Positions 51,280 through 61,765 of a stretch of DNA of 64,000 bases are shown piece after piece. Below the pieces are notes generated by a model, which was given only the letters and a program-made list of their open reading frames with translations, was not told where the DNA came from and searched no databases. Location of the stretch: contig OZ037898.1 in NCBI GenBank assembly GCA_964035575.1, forward strand, positions 930,001 to 994,000. Direction: 5' to 3'. Source of the DNA: Rhynchopus sp. YZ270_cl-10 (lineage: Eukaryota; Euglenozoa; Diplonemea; Diplonemida; Diplonemidae). The position numbers and the translations under genes are program-made. Every line of letters begins with the position of its first letter. Position 1 is the stretch's first letter.

Positions 51280-52458
51280 ATGACCTCGCTTCATTTACGC
51301 ATCGTCACCCAAGGCTACCCATGGACGCTATTTCAGAGCGAGCTCGGTGAGGGGGTTGTGGATCAATATGGCACCGCATTGTGGGGGGATCTGCTGGAGC
51401 TGTTGGGCACAGAGCGGGCTGGGGAGGCGCGGCTGGCGGGGGTTGGGGTGTGCGCGCCTGCTGGGGTGGGGACCGACTCTGCACAGTTCGACCTCCACCT
51501 CTCCTTTACCGACAAATCTGCGCTAACCGAGACAGAACGCTGTCTGCTCACCACACTCTATGAACAGCCACCACAACAGCTCACCCTTCTCCGCCTTACA
51601 AACGCACTCCAAGCACGTTACGGCATCTCCTTCGGCCCTGCCATCCTTGACCCACCAAGCTGTCTTATCAGATCCCAAAGCGACCTTCCCTCCCCATCCC
51701 CTTCCCCAATTCTCGCGCCACCGCGCCCAGAAAAATCGGACAAAATGGTGGATTTTAAACAAAGCGAAACACAGTCCTTATGCAATGCTTTGAAAGCCCA
51801 AGGGGCATTGCTTGAAGTACAGACCTCAGGGGGGGTAGTCCCTGCGGTGATGTTGTTAAAGGAAAAGCTCGCATTGGAGAGAATGGTGGAGCAGTTGCGA
51901 AAGGAGAATCTACAGCTGCATAGTGAGAAGGCTGCGGCGGAGGCACGGTGTGCAGACCTGCAAAGGGCTTTACGGGAGGGAACCACTACAACAGCAACAA
52001 CGCAACCCAAAGACCAAGCATCTGTTGTTCTGCATCCTGCAGTCCCTCCGCCACGCCCTCCCTCAAAGCAACCCATCGAACCCGCAAGCGACGACGAAGC
52101 ACGCAAAATCGCCGAGCTCGCAGCACTACGGAAAAAGAGGCAAACCCAAGAGGCCCGCGCAGTGTCTGCACAGAAGGCTGTCGTGAGAGTCACCGCACAG
52201 CAGAAGGGCGATGCAAAGGAGACACCCCGTCCAGCAGTACAACGCAAGGCTGAGGAGGGACGTGGAGGAGGAGGGGGTGGCGAAAAGGTGCTCCCCCTTC
52301 GCCTCTCCCTCAGCACCCCAGCAAGGTCGGTGGTGTCAACACCACGGCAGACGCCTGTGGCAAGAGGTGGAGGTGGAGGAGGAGGGAACACCGTGCGTCC
52401 CCACCCAAAAATCGGAACCCCGCGGCGGGCAACAACAACGTCGACGAGGTTGATGTGA
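51280..52458 (+). CDS. Unknown coiled-coil protein with Gly-rich basic tail
   Basis: 392 residues from the ATG at 51280, chosen because a pyrimidine tract and AAAAAG directly precede it; the frame is open further up but through repeat DNA. Residues 1-130 look like a compact domain (LHLRIVTQGYPWTLF, then a helical stretch). Residues about 195-230 form a coiled coil (LKEKLALERMVEQLRKENLQLHSEKAAAEARCADLQRAL). The rest is Pro/Lys/Arg-rich with two Gly runs (about 328-335 and 366-373) and a basic end. This N-terminal-domain plus coiled-coil plan is like some centriole or flagellar assembly proteins, but I cannot name it. Confidence 0.6.
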   Translation: MTSLHLRIVTQGYPWTLFQSELGEGVVDQYGTALWGDLLELLGTERAGEARLAGVGVCAPAGVGTDSAQFDLHLSFTDKSALTETERCLLTTLYEQPPQQLTLLRLTNALQARYGISFGPAILDPPSCLIRSQSDLPSPSPSPILAPPRPEKSDKMVDFKQSETQSLCNALKAQGALLEVQTSGGVVPAVMLLKEKLALERMVEQLRKENLQLHSEKAAAEARCADLQRALREGTTTTATTQPKDQASVVLHPAVPPPRPPSKQPIEPASDDEARKIAELAALRKKRQTQEARAVSAQKAVVRVTAQQKGDAKETPRPAVQRKAEEGRGGGGGGEKVLPLRLSLSTPARSVVSTPRQTPVARGGGGGGGNTVRPHPKIGTPRRATTTSTRLM

Positions 52459-52985
52459 GGAGAAGAAAAAAAAAATGGGGTTTTTTTTTTTTGGGGAGAA
52501 AAAAATGCTTCCTGAAATTTGAGAAAGATACATTCGTCTAAGGGGGGTTTTTTTAAAAGGTGACTACGTTTCACCGTATTCGTACAAAAATTATCGACCG
52601 TAGTAATGTTCGAGCTTTTCAAGATTTTTTTCTGGAAATTCGACCTTTTTTACAAACCGAACATTTTTACGGTAGGTTCATCTTATAAACATTTTTTTTT
52701 CTTCTTTTGTGTTGTATTAGAGCTACGTTTAGAACAGTCCTCTTCTACCCCACCCCTTTATTTTTGATCACCTCATGAAGGAGGAAATAGAAGCATTTTG
52801 CACACACTTTGCGGTTCTAGGGATGCACCGCGCTGCAGAGCCACCTCCTCACCAGGTCGAGGTGTGCGTTTCACCACAAACTCCTCTCCCATGGGTTTTT
52901 ATCGCGCCCTTTAAAAGTTTCTTCAAATTTTTCAAATATTTTTACACCCAAAAGGAGAACTCAAGAAAAAAAAAGAAATAATACA
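52459..52985. other. Intergenic before Rab32, split module
   Basis: GGTGACTACG (about 52559) and GGTAGGTTCATCTTATAAAC (52673-52692) are the two ends of a GAGAGGCTTAGG module separated by about 100 bp. A 68-codon frame at 52775-52981 begins protein-like and ends in a Lys run; not accepted as a gene. Confidence 0.45.
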
Positions 52986-53810
52986 ATGTTCTCCTCCGGC
53001 ACTGCAGTGTCGCGCGACGGCGACAACGGCGACAGAGAGCTCTTCAAGGTTCTCGTCGTCGGCGACTACGCGGTAGGGAAGACCTCCCTCATCAAACGCT
53101 ACACCACCGGCGAGTTTAGTGGACAGTACAGAATCACTATTGGGGTCGACTTTTGCAGTAAGGACCTAGAGGTGGACAACAAGGCAGTTACCCTACAGCT
53201 CTGGGACATTGCGGGGAACGAACGGTTCGGGTCCATGACACGCGTCTATTACAAGCACGCTGCGGCGGCAGTGGTTGTGTTTGATCTGACCAGACGAGGT
53301 ACTCTCGAGAGTGCACGCAAATGGAGGACCGATGTCAACGCCAAGGTCGTGCTGCCAAACAACGAGCCAGTCCCGATGCTCCTCATTGCGAACAAATGCG
53401 ACATCAAAACACCCGAGACGCAGGCACTCAAAGAGGAGCTTGACGCCTTTGCGCGTGATAACGGCTTCTTCGCGTGGGTCGAAACGTCGTCACTGAGCAA
53501 CGTCAACATCGAACACTGCTTCTCTCTTCTGGCAGCAAAGGTCGTCAAGGCGACCCGTGGCCTCCACCTGGCGCCCCTCCGTCCGCAAGAAGCTGTGTCC
53601 TTCGATAGAAATAATGGAGCGAGTTCGAGGTATGCAAAAAAAAAAGAGTTTTGAAGCAGGAATATGTAAACCACAACAAAAAAAATGGATGTCAGAAAGA
53701 GGGGGTGTGCACGAGAGAGGCTTTTGTATTTTTTAAAGAAAACTTTTTCTAAAATTTACATACAACACCACAGGGATTCGAAACGCAGATGCACAGGGTC
53801 TTCGTGTTGA
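52986..53810 (+). CDS. Rab32-like small GTPase
   Basis: A vesicle-traffic GTPase. P-loop GDYAVGKT at 26-33, switch I ITIGVDF, WDIAGNERFG at 73-82, NKCD at 136-139, ETSS. The strings LFKVLVVGDYAVGKTSLIKRY and MTRVYYKHA are characteristic of Rab32/38. Asn78 replaces the catalytic Gln of WDIAGQE, so GTP hydrolysis is probably altered. Reading straight on gives a Lys-rich end without a prenylation site; instead GTATGC at 53630 is a good donor. Three AGs (53772, 53787, 53796) give the same frame ending SSC, stop TGA at 53808-53810, so a C-terminal Cys is restored whichever is used. I annotate exons 52986-53629 and 53774-53810 (144-bp intron). Confidence 0.8.
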
Positions 53811-54267
53811 TTAAGCAAATATTTGGGGAGGGGAGGGGAGGGGGGTTTGCGGGGGGGGGGGGGGGGGGGGGGTGATCACCACATAAGGTGAATATACCAT
53901 TTTTTTTTATTTTCGTTTCTTTCAAAGAAGAAAATAACACACAAAAAAAAGAACGAAACGAGAGAACAATACTATACTTTTTTTTTCCTGGAACTATAGT
54001 AACTATTTTCCCCTGAGGGATATGATTTCCCGAGCCCGCTGGAAACATGGACATAATTTTTCCAACTTCGGCACAAAGGATTTATCAGGGACGAGGAACT
54101 ATATTCTCCAAGCATGTCCTTAAATCCGGGAAAAATCAGGATTTTTCTGATTTTTAAATCTCAAAATTTTCTTATAAAAAAAAAAAATTTTCGCGCTGCG
54201 CGCGAAAATTTTTCGCGCACGACAGGAGAAGATTTTTTTTTGTTGTTGTAGGCCCGCAGTGCGGGGC

Positions 54268-54640
54268 GGTCACATTTTTCTCCCCACCACAGTGCCTTAT
54301 CCAAGAATCAGATTTCAAGATTTTTGGGGTCAGTTTGTGTTTCCCCCAAGATGTTTTTCAGTTCTGACCAGCGAAGACATTGGAAACATAGGGAACTGTA
54401 TTTTATTTTCCTTTTGCTCCGCAAAAGGAATAACACAAAATGGCGCCGCAGGCGAAAAAATAATAGGGTACGGTGTAAAATGTAGCTTTTTACACTACAG
54501 AGTCAGTCAACGAACCCTTTTTTGCGGAGCAAAAAAGTAATAAATAATGGCGCCGCAGGCAAAAAAAATTAGGGGACAGCCTGGGATTTCACGGTGCGGT
54601 CAGTAACTCAGTTCCCCAGGGTACTCCCGTGGTTCAACCA
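54268..54640 (-). repeat. CGGCGCC hairpin repeat, copy 2
   Basis: Reverse-strand counterpart of 37769-38130: it shares CATAGGGAACTGTATTTT, GGCGCCGCAGGCGAAAAAA, CTTTTGCTCCGCAAAAGG hairpins, and CAGTTCCCCAGGGTACTCCC with GTGGTTCAACCA at the end. Confidence 0.7.
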
Positions 54641-54984
54641 CTGTTCTACCAGGAAATTATTCCGACCTCCCTAAAAAAGACACTGCCCCATATCCATATG
54701 AAAATTTTTTCACCGGCAAAAATAAAATTTTCTTATAAAATTTTCTTATAGAAAATCCTGAATCCTAAATCCGATTTAGAGGACAGCATGATATTCTCTG
54801 AAATAAAAAAAAAAACCACCATTTTTTTTTAGTTGGGGCTAAGAAGGGAAGCACTTTTCGCGTCAAAAGAGAAAATAAAACAAAAAAAGTGACAAAAAAA
54901 AATCCCGAAAAATTGTACTTATTTTCAGATGACGCTGGGAAAAGGCTGATTTCAAAAGAAAGCACGTGTACAAAAGCTGCTTTC

Positions 54985-55165
54985 TTGAGTTAAGGGCGAC
55001 TCTTCGAGTCTCAATCATTTCAGCACAATCCGCCTTAGGGGCAACCTTAGAGTACAGACCCTACCTCTCTTGACGATTGGCAAACACAATTAAAAAGTGG
55101 AGATTTGCACAAACTGTGGCAACACAACCCGAGGCAACTACACTACAAACAATTTATCAAAAAAC
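54985..55165 (+). repeat. SINE-like composite element
   Basis: TTGAGTTAAGGGCGACTC with TTCGAGTCTCAATC, GCCTTAGGGGCAACCTTAG, GATTGGCAAACACAATTAAA, GTGGAGATTTGCACAAACTG and TGGCAACACAACCCGAGGCA with CTACACTACAAAC and an A-rich end. The same block order occurs at 7040-7325 inside the retroelement. Confidence 0.6.
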
Positions 55166-55910
55166 AAATGAACCAAAAAAGATAGCATTCCTTTTCGGGT
55201 GATTGTTGTACAAAAAAAATATATCTGTTATTTGACAGATGATCGGTCGAGAAAAAAATCGGCTTCTGGCGTGTGTCTGTGGAAAGGGCGGGAGGGGATA
55301 AACTAAGGGACTTATCGCGTGTGGTTGTCTTCATTTTCTGTGCGGTTTTTTTTGTGTGCATGCCAAGTGAAGTGCTCTCTGGGGGGTTTTGATAGAACCT
55401 GCGGAGAACCGGATCCTGCGTCTGCCGGTGAACGGTGAGGCGTTTGCATCTTCAACTTCTCTTTTTTTCTCTTTTTTTTTTAACGCTTTTCTTTTGTGTG
55501 TAAGACTGATGCCAGCTCTTTCTGAGCTCAACACGGGGGGAGATTTTTGAGTTTTGGGATGGCATAGTTTGGGCATGTTTGTTGCCCTCTCCTGACCAAA
55601 AACCCAAAATTCTATTTATGTTAATCTCAATCGGGGTATTTTTGTTTTTTTGTTCTGCTTTTCAAAGACATTCTGTTCAACGGGGGAGGGGAGTCTTTTT
55701 CGCTCAAAAGGAGTGACTGAACACAGAGATTCTCTGAGTATCATCTTATCAGCTTTTTCTTTGTTTTTTCGTTCGAAATAACTTAAAGAAGTGGCACATT
55801 TTCCTCCCATCAGTTTAAAAAAAGATTACGGACGCATTCTGTACATTCCTTTGCACTGTTTTTTCCAGTGGCAGTAGGACAGTTTTATTTTGTTTTTTTC
55901 ACTCTCAATC

Positions 55911-55986
55911 GCAACACTCCGGGGGTTCGATAACCCCGCGGAGTGTCAGTGCCTGCGTCCCAGAGGCGTTTGCACTGCCAACTTGA
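55911..55986 (+). repeat. Hairpin module, copy 4
   Basis: ACACTCCGGGGGTTCGATAA and CCCCGCGGAGTGT stem, GTCAGTGCCTGCGTC tail, GTTTGCACTGCCAACTT. In this copy it lies far from any recognised gene. Confidence 0.85.
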
Positions 55987-57628
55987 GGTTGGAGAGTCTA
56001 TTTTCATTGTAAGTAAACCATGTAAACCTTGCGGGTTTACGATGTGGTATATCAAAAGGCGTTTTCGCCCAATATCACCTTTGTAAGGGTGACTGAACGT
56101 ATCGCGTAGGCTTCATCCTCTCAAAAGCAAGGATCTTGTTATTTTTGTGTATATCTGGCGACTTTATCCGCCTGATTTTTACCCCGCGTATAGGCCCGTA
56201 TAGGCCCACCCATTTTTCCCAGCCTTTACGCGGGGTAAATATCAGGTGGTTTATGTTGTCAAAACACAAAAAAATTGCGCATGGAGTGATTCAAAACCCC
56301 CCCCCCCCCCCCCCCCCGTGTACCCCCCCAGTCTGTGGCTATCAAATGCGTCGTCTCAATTTTCCCGGGTTTGTTAAATTATGCTCTTTTTAAAAAAAAT
56401 GACTTGAAAAGTGACAGAACAATATACGGTTCATCTTATGTGGCTGCCTTTTCTGGTAGTGTACTGATCACGCGGCAAGGTCATGAGAAGGCGTTAAAAC
56501 TTTGTTTCATGACAACCTTTCTTGATGGGGTTTATTTTGTTTTGTTATCACCGGCTTAATGTGTCATTTAGCCGATCTGTCCAAGTTTTGTTGAAGATTG
56601 CCGGGGGTGGTCCTGCTCTTGCGTTATCGTGGTGGCATATATTCATCTGACAAAGTTTATTGTGTGTCCGTGTCTTGGTGTCTGCCTTGTACATACCGTC
56701 TTTTTCTTCTTTTTTCATTTTGTCCCGTTATTTTTTTTGTTAGGGAGTACAGCTTGCTAGAGGAAAGTGTACGGCCCGTTATCAAAAAAAAAAAAAACAA
56801 TTGCGTTGTAAGAGCGAGAGGGGCGTTCATCTTAAAAAAGGCTTTCGTTTGCTTATATATTTTTTTTTTCGTGTGTGCGCGGTTAAGATTGACTGATGTG
56901 AAGTGTACAGCGAGTCACAATACATAAAATTTTCTGCCTTTTCCCCCCCTTTGAGTTCTGTATCTCAAAGGCTGGCTTTCATGATATACAATACAAAAAA
57001 AAAAAAAAAAAAAAAAAACGCATTTGTTTTGTTTTCTTTCATTAGAACAGTACGCCAGACGCGTTTTTTTTTTTTTGTGCCGACAGAAGACAAAATAACC
57101 ATATTTAATGAATTGATAATTGATCTTCCCGCTGGACTACTGAATGCCTGCCTGAGGGAATATAAGACGAATCAACACTATATTGCTCAGAAGCAGGAAA
57201 AGGATGACTCGTTATTTTGAACCCCTCATTGTCAGCAAAAAGCCGTGTTTTATTGTTTTGTTTTTTGTGATGAAAACCTTGCAATTGCAACGTGTGGATC
57301 CGTACCTTTTTTTTTTTGTGAAGGTAAAAGGGGTTGGTAACCAAGAGGTCAGTCTTCACCAAACTCCGTTCATTTTGTGGATGTGTACGCGAGAGGGCGC
57401 CTTCGTCTCTTTTGATGTTTGTGTATCTTTTTTTTTCCCTCTCGTTTTTTTTTATCTGTCGTTGTGTGTGTTTTATTTTTACCCGAGTTCCTTTTTGTTA
57501 GTATGTGTTGTGATGTTGTGTGTCTCTCCTTATGTGACGTTCTGCCTTCGAAAAACAAAATATCCGAAAAGGGGGAGATAAAACTCTTTTTTTGATCCTG
57601 CCTCAACCCCCCCAACAGACTATGCATT

Positions 57629-57656
57629 TCTCTCTCTCTCTCTCTCTCTCTCTCTG
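57629..57656 (+). repeat. (CT) microsatellite
   Basis: About 14 CT units. Confidence 0.9.
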
Positions 57657-57919
57657 GGAACATTTTTTGTTGATCCCCTCCTCTGCTATCAATTTATTGA
57701 TTGAACAATGCTGTGTTGAAAAATACTCTCTCTGCTTTTTCATCCCTCCACCTGACTCCGTCTCGGGGGGGCGAATTGACTGCCAGACACTCCACTCCGC
57801 TTTGGTTTTCAAGCTTTTCAGTGCTTCTTTTCGCACCCCACCCCTCTCATACAATTTCAAACCCCCATATTACTCTCACCTCCAAGCAACACACATCTCC
57901 ACCACCACCACTAAACCCC

Positions 57920-57945
<26 letters not shown>

Positions 57946-57950
<5 letters not shown>

Positions 57951-58070
57951 CTTTTCCTTTTCCTTTTCCTTTTCCTTTTCCTTTTCCTTTTCCTTTTCCT
58001 TTTCCTTTTCCTTTTCCTTTTCCTTTTCCTTTTCCTTTTCCTTTTCCTTTTCCTTTTCCTTTTCCTTTCC
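57946..58070 (+). repeat. (TCCTTT)n hexamer tract, ~20 copies
   Basis: A pure pyrimidine hexamer array 85 bp before the SAM-protein ATG. It may serve as a pyrimidine tract for splicing, but no AG lies between it and the ATG. Frames reading Phe-Ser or Lys-Gly repeats are artefacts. Confidence 0.95.
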
Positions 58071-58152
58071 CCCCCACTGCTCTCCAATGTGTTGAACCCA
58101 TTCTCCCTCCCTTTCCCAATCCTCCTGCCTTTTTTAACCTTTTAATTATACA

Positions 58153-60337
58153 ATGCATTTAAGAGAGGACGTCGCGGGGTTGCTGAAGGGGTGTGGGTTG
58201 GAGAAGTATGTAGAAGCCTTTGTGGATACAGAGGTCTGCGATCTCGAGACGATGGCTGCGTTGACCAATGAGGACATCGCCAGCATCATAGGACCGAACA
58301 TTGAGGAACGCAACCGCCTGCTGTGTGCCCTCGGGAGAGACTGCGAGGCAAACCCCCCTTCTTCGTTCCCGCAAAGCCCAGGAAGGAAACACCCGGGGTC
58401 GTCTACACCCTCCTGCTCCTCGGGGGGTGGGGTGTCCTCACGGAACTCTACTCCTTCTACGGCAGGGTCCTTTCAAGAGCGGGATCACGAAGTGAAAAGA
58501 AAAGGTACCGGAACCTTCACAAACCCTCATCATCCTCCAGGGATGTCGCGGTATCTAAAGCTGCTCAGACAGAAGGCGCTTTTATTAAAGCGAAACGCAA
58601 CGCAGAGCCAAATCCAAGACGTCGAAAGAGAAATCCTACAGGTCATGCGGCAGATCAACCTAGAAGGCATGCCGTCAGTGAACCCTGTGCGCGGGGATAA
58701 AGTCAGAATTATTTCCTACGGAAATTCAGACAGCAATGCCTCATTTTTTGCAAAGTTTTCAGGCCATTTAGGAGTAGTTGTGAGCGACATACCTGAAGAC
58801 CAGGTATGGTCTGCTGTCAAAGTACGATTGACTCAGACCGGGGAGGTGCTGATCGTTCCCCCACATTGTTTGCAACATGCGGCAGAATCACGTCTCGCGC
58901 AGAGGTTAAACCATTTTAAGAACAAAACACACGATGATGCTGCTTCACCTGTACATGCTTCATCGTATTCACAGAATACAGCGCAATCCGCCAGGGTACG
59001 ACGTGCTGTCGAAAAAGAACGTCTTCAACGGGAAGACCCCTTTACCCTGCATGGTTTCCAAACCCACCCCATCTTCGGAAGACTCTCTGTGGAATTGGTT
59101 CTCCAACCGCAGGTAAGTGCACAGCAGGTGCTGCCGGTCATGACGTCTCCTGCTTGGGTGCGTCGTGGCGTGCTTGCAGACACAATACATTACAACCGTG
59201 CAGAGCACACTGTGTCGTGCGATGTTGTCAGCGGGAAAAAGATTCACCCCTTTTTGGAGTCTGAACTGCGGCCGTTGTATAGCTCCTTCAGCATTAAACG
59301 GAAGGGAGGGGGTGGGATGGAGCGGGAATACTCTGACGTAAAAGCGCAGACACAGAAAACACGCAAAACTTCCGATGCAGGCACCCCTTCAGCAAGCACC
59401 CCTGCAGGAGGCACCCCTGCTACAGCAGCTAAGACACCAACCGCAACGCCTGCAAGCACACACCAGACCCCACCAGCGAAGCCGGACGTAGCAGATGTGA
59501 AGAGCGCACCAACACCACAGAAAGGGGTGGGCAAGCCGGCTCCTTCTTCGCCAGAATATGCCTGTACATCGCCAAACTCGACAAATGACTGTGAACTAGA
59601 AAGTCCTCTGCCGCGGAGTCCTGATCAGTTTTCTGGGTTTGACAAAGCCACTTCCCCGGTGATATCGAAGCAGAGCCCTAGGCCACAGCCACAGCAGCAC
59701 CATGGGTACCAGCCACAGCACAACCAGATCAGCCCTCCAAGCATACCGGTGGACCTCGCCTCCCTTCGACGGGGCAGCAACACCGCACCCTCGCGATGTA
59801 GCTCCTTCCGCAGCACCGTCCCCGGGTCTACCTGTGGATCGCAGCGGACTGCACAGACGCAGCAACGCATGACCGGGGTGCAGATCGAGGATGAGCTCCG
59901 TATCCGCCTCAACGAATCTGTTACGAAGTGTACAAGATTGAAGGTATATTTTTTTATTTGCTTTTTTGACACAAAATTTTTGACAGAGCGAACTGAATCA
60001 GCACCGTGCAAAGGAGAAGAAGATGCAGCGCACCTTGAACCTGCAGACAAGCATTGCGAGTACCTGCAAGAAGGAGTCCGACTCGCTCCGCAAACGCAAC
60101 ACCGCTGTGTGCGGGGAGCTGACGAAGCTGCGTGAGGCGCTCGACGTTGTCATGGTAACGCTCTCGAACTGCAGTGCGCAGTGGGCTGAACAGCTCTCGA
60201 AGGGCAATGACGATGAGTCCTCTCGGGTGAGCCAAGGTGTCATATCTGAGGTCATCGCCACAAACCACGAAATACGGGAAAAAATGCGCCACATCAGCAT
60301 GATATCTAACCTTGCAAGCCGACCGCCTAGTCAATAA
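58153..60337 (+). CDS. SAM-domain scaffold protein, 713 residues
   Basis: Exons are 58153-59943 and 59987-60337; the 43-bp intron (GTATAT...TGACAG) is phase 0. A SAM domain is at residues 1-65 (DVAGLLKGCGLEKYVEAF, LTNEDIASIIG, ERNRLLCAL). About 130-175 is a basic helical region, 180-245 a beta-rich, KOW/SH3-like stretch (GDKVRIISYG, HLGVVVSDIPED), about 400-590 a disordered Pro/Ser/Thr/Gln-rich linker, and the C-terminal exon a coiled coil (LRKRNTAVCGELTKLREAL...). SAM domains oligomerise, so a cytoskeletal or signalling scaffold is likely. The ATG is the first after the pyrimidine tract and sits exactly at the domain start. Confidence 0.75.
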
Positions 60338-61237
60338 AAATCAATGGAAAGTGCATCCTCTGGTCTCACTAATCCAAAGTTTTCCTCAAAACAAAACAGA
60401 ACAATATAGTGGAGCACACTCTAGGGTGGCTACACTGATACAAACCAAGTTTCCGAAACAAAACAAAAAAAAAACTAAGGCAACACCAAGGCAGAGCTTT
60501 CCTCATCATGCCACTCTCATACTATGGAGGACCGTCTGTCCGTATCCAAACCCCGTTTTTTGGGTGCCGAGTGCACCTCTCAGTGAGGTGGTGGGTGGTG
60601 AATTTTTATGAGAAGCTGACTAAGGCACGAGAGGCTTAGATTCATCTTACAAACTTTTCTTTATTTTTCAAGTCTTTTTTTTTTTTGCATTTGTTGGGAA
60701 GGGGGCGCTTTTCCAAAGCACCCTTACCCAGCTTCTTTAACCACCTCAACTCTTTCACAAGATGCGGGGGTGCAATGGGGAAGGGGGGGGGGGAGGGGGG
60801 AGGGAAGAAGAGCTCACTATGCACAGAGATTGCTGTAGTTTCTAATTTCTGAGCAATAGTGCGAAAATTTATATCTTTTTCTAAAAAAAAATATACGGCT
60901 CAGTGAGGATACAAAAGGACAAAATTCGACCTCTCTTCAACTTCCTTCTTTGCTTCTTGCACCAAGCAAACCGATTATATATCCTACCTTTTTCCTCCTG
61001 AGCCTCTTTTCTGGTTTTTTTAAGATCATTGTCCTGCTTTTGTTTGGGGGGCTTAGCAAAGGGAGGTTCGGTTCTTTACAACTTTTCTTTATTTTTAAGG
61101 TGTCCTTGAGGCACAGTGTTCTTTTCTTTTATTTAACAAAAACCCCACACCAAAATATCATTTACCCAAAAGTGTTTTATTGAAGCCAAAAAAATAAAAG
61201 GATCGACTCACCCCACCCCTTTTTTGTACCGTGGTTT
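60338..61237. other. Intergenic with modules
   Basis: It has two degenerate CTACACTGATACAA-type modules (60350-60395; 60404-60464), a copy of the GGTGAATTTTTAT plus GAGAGGCTTAG module (60590-60656), G-rich and T-rich runs. No gene is seen. Confidence 0.55.
60590..60656 (+). repeat. GAGAGGCTTAGATTCATCTTAC module
   Basis: GGTGGTGAATTTTTATGAGA, AGCTGACTAAGGCACGAGAG, GCTTAGATTCATCTTAC, AAACTTTTCTTT. It aligns with 50885-50951 over its full length. Confidence 0.75.
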
Positions 61238-61765
61238 GCATCAGCTGGGGCTTGGTTGTGCTGTGCGCAAGGATCTTCTTCAGGGTGACGCCGGCAACGC
61301 CAGCAATGTCGTGTCCTCCACCCGCACCTCCTCTGACATCGTAATGCGTAACGCATCACCCCTGCCATCGTCTCGTCGTGTCAGCTGTGCCACCTGGTCT
61401 AGCGGGACCTTCTTCCGTACCAGCACGTGTACGGCGCCTCCGTTCACGTCGGTCCACCATCCGACGTGAGCGTGAGGCCGTGCAGCTGCCCTTTGTTTGC
61501 GATTGTAGAAGACGTCCTCTCATCGTACTTCTAATGGAGGCATCCAACATATAAACAGAGAGAGCTTGTTTCTTCGGGGCTTCGTACTCGGGCTCCGTAC
61601 TCCTCGCCCAGGAGGGAAGCACGTTGACCATGCGGATGAACGCCCTTTCGTCCCTGTGCGAAAGCGAACAGCAGGCCTCAACGAAATAATCCATAATGGC
61701 CTGGTCAGCCTCTGAAATCTCAGCGAGAAGCGCAAATACGGGTAAAGAGTCGACGGGCGCTCAGC
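61238..61765 (-). pseudogene. Decayed hAT-type transposase fragment
   Basis: Read leftward, pieces in different frames form a recognisable order: ALLAEISEADQAIMDYFVEA...NVLPSWARSTEPEYEAPKKQ (about 61765-61520), GLTLTSDG and then WWTDVNGGAVHVLV (about 61475-61420), and MSEEVRVEDTTLL and GVAGVTLKKIL (about 61340-61260). The TLTSDGW(T)DVNG motif is typical of the DUF659 part of hAT transposases. One-base shifts (at about 61458 and 61310) and the lack of the zinc-finger and dimerisation ends show it is dead. It lies opposite to and upstream of methylmalonyl-CoA mutase. Confidence 0.55.

Larger units (their letters stand above)
53811..58152. other. Gene-free 4.3 kb
   Basis: Holds a G-rich block with GGGGAGGGGAGGGG and a run of more than 20 G (about 53827-53873, likely G-quadruplex former), the inverted CGGCGCC repeat (54268-54640), a SINE-like composite (54985-55165), the hairpin module (55911-55986), a C run (about 56298-56318) and the CT-rich leader of the next gene. 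Open frames near 56335 and 56903 are not convincing. Confidence 0.55.

Noticed and set aside
52775-52981. A 68-codon frame before Rab32
   Set aside because: The first 30 residues look protein-like, but it ends in a Lys run of A-rich DNA and has no supporting splice or homology evidence. It may be a uORF.
56335-57220. Short frames at 56335-56559 and 56903-57220
   Set aside because: Weakly protein-like but AT-rich, with no splice partners or recognisable domain.
57847-58162. Lys-Gly and Phe-Ser repeat frames
   Set aside because: Translation of the (TCCTTT)n tract only.
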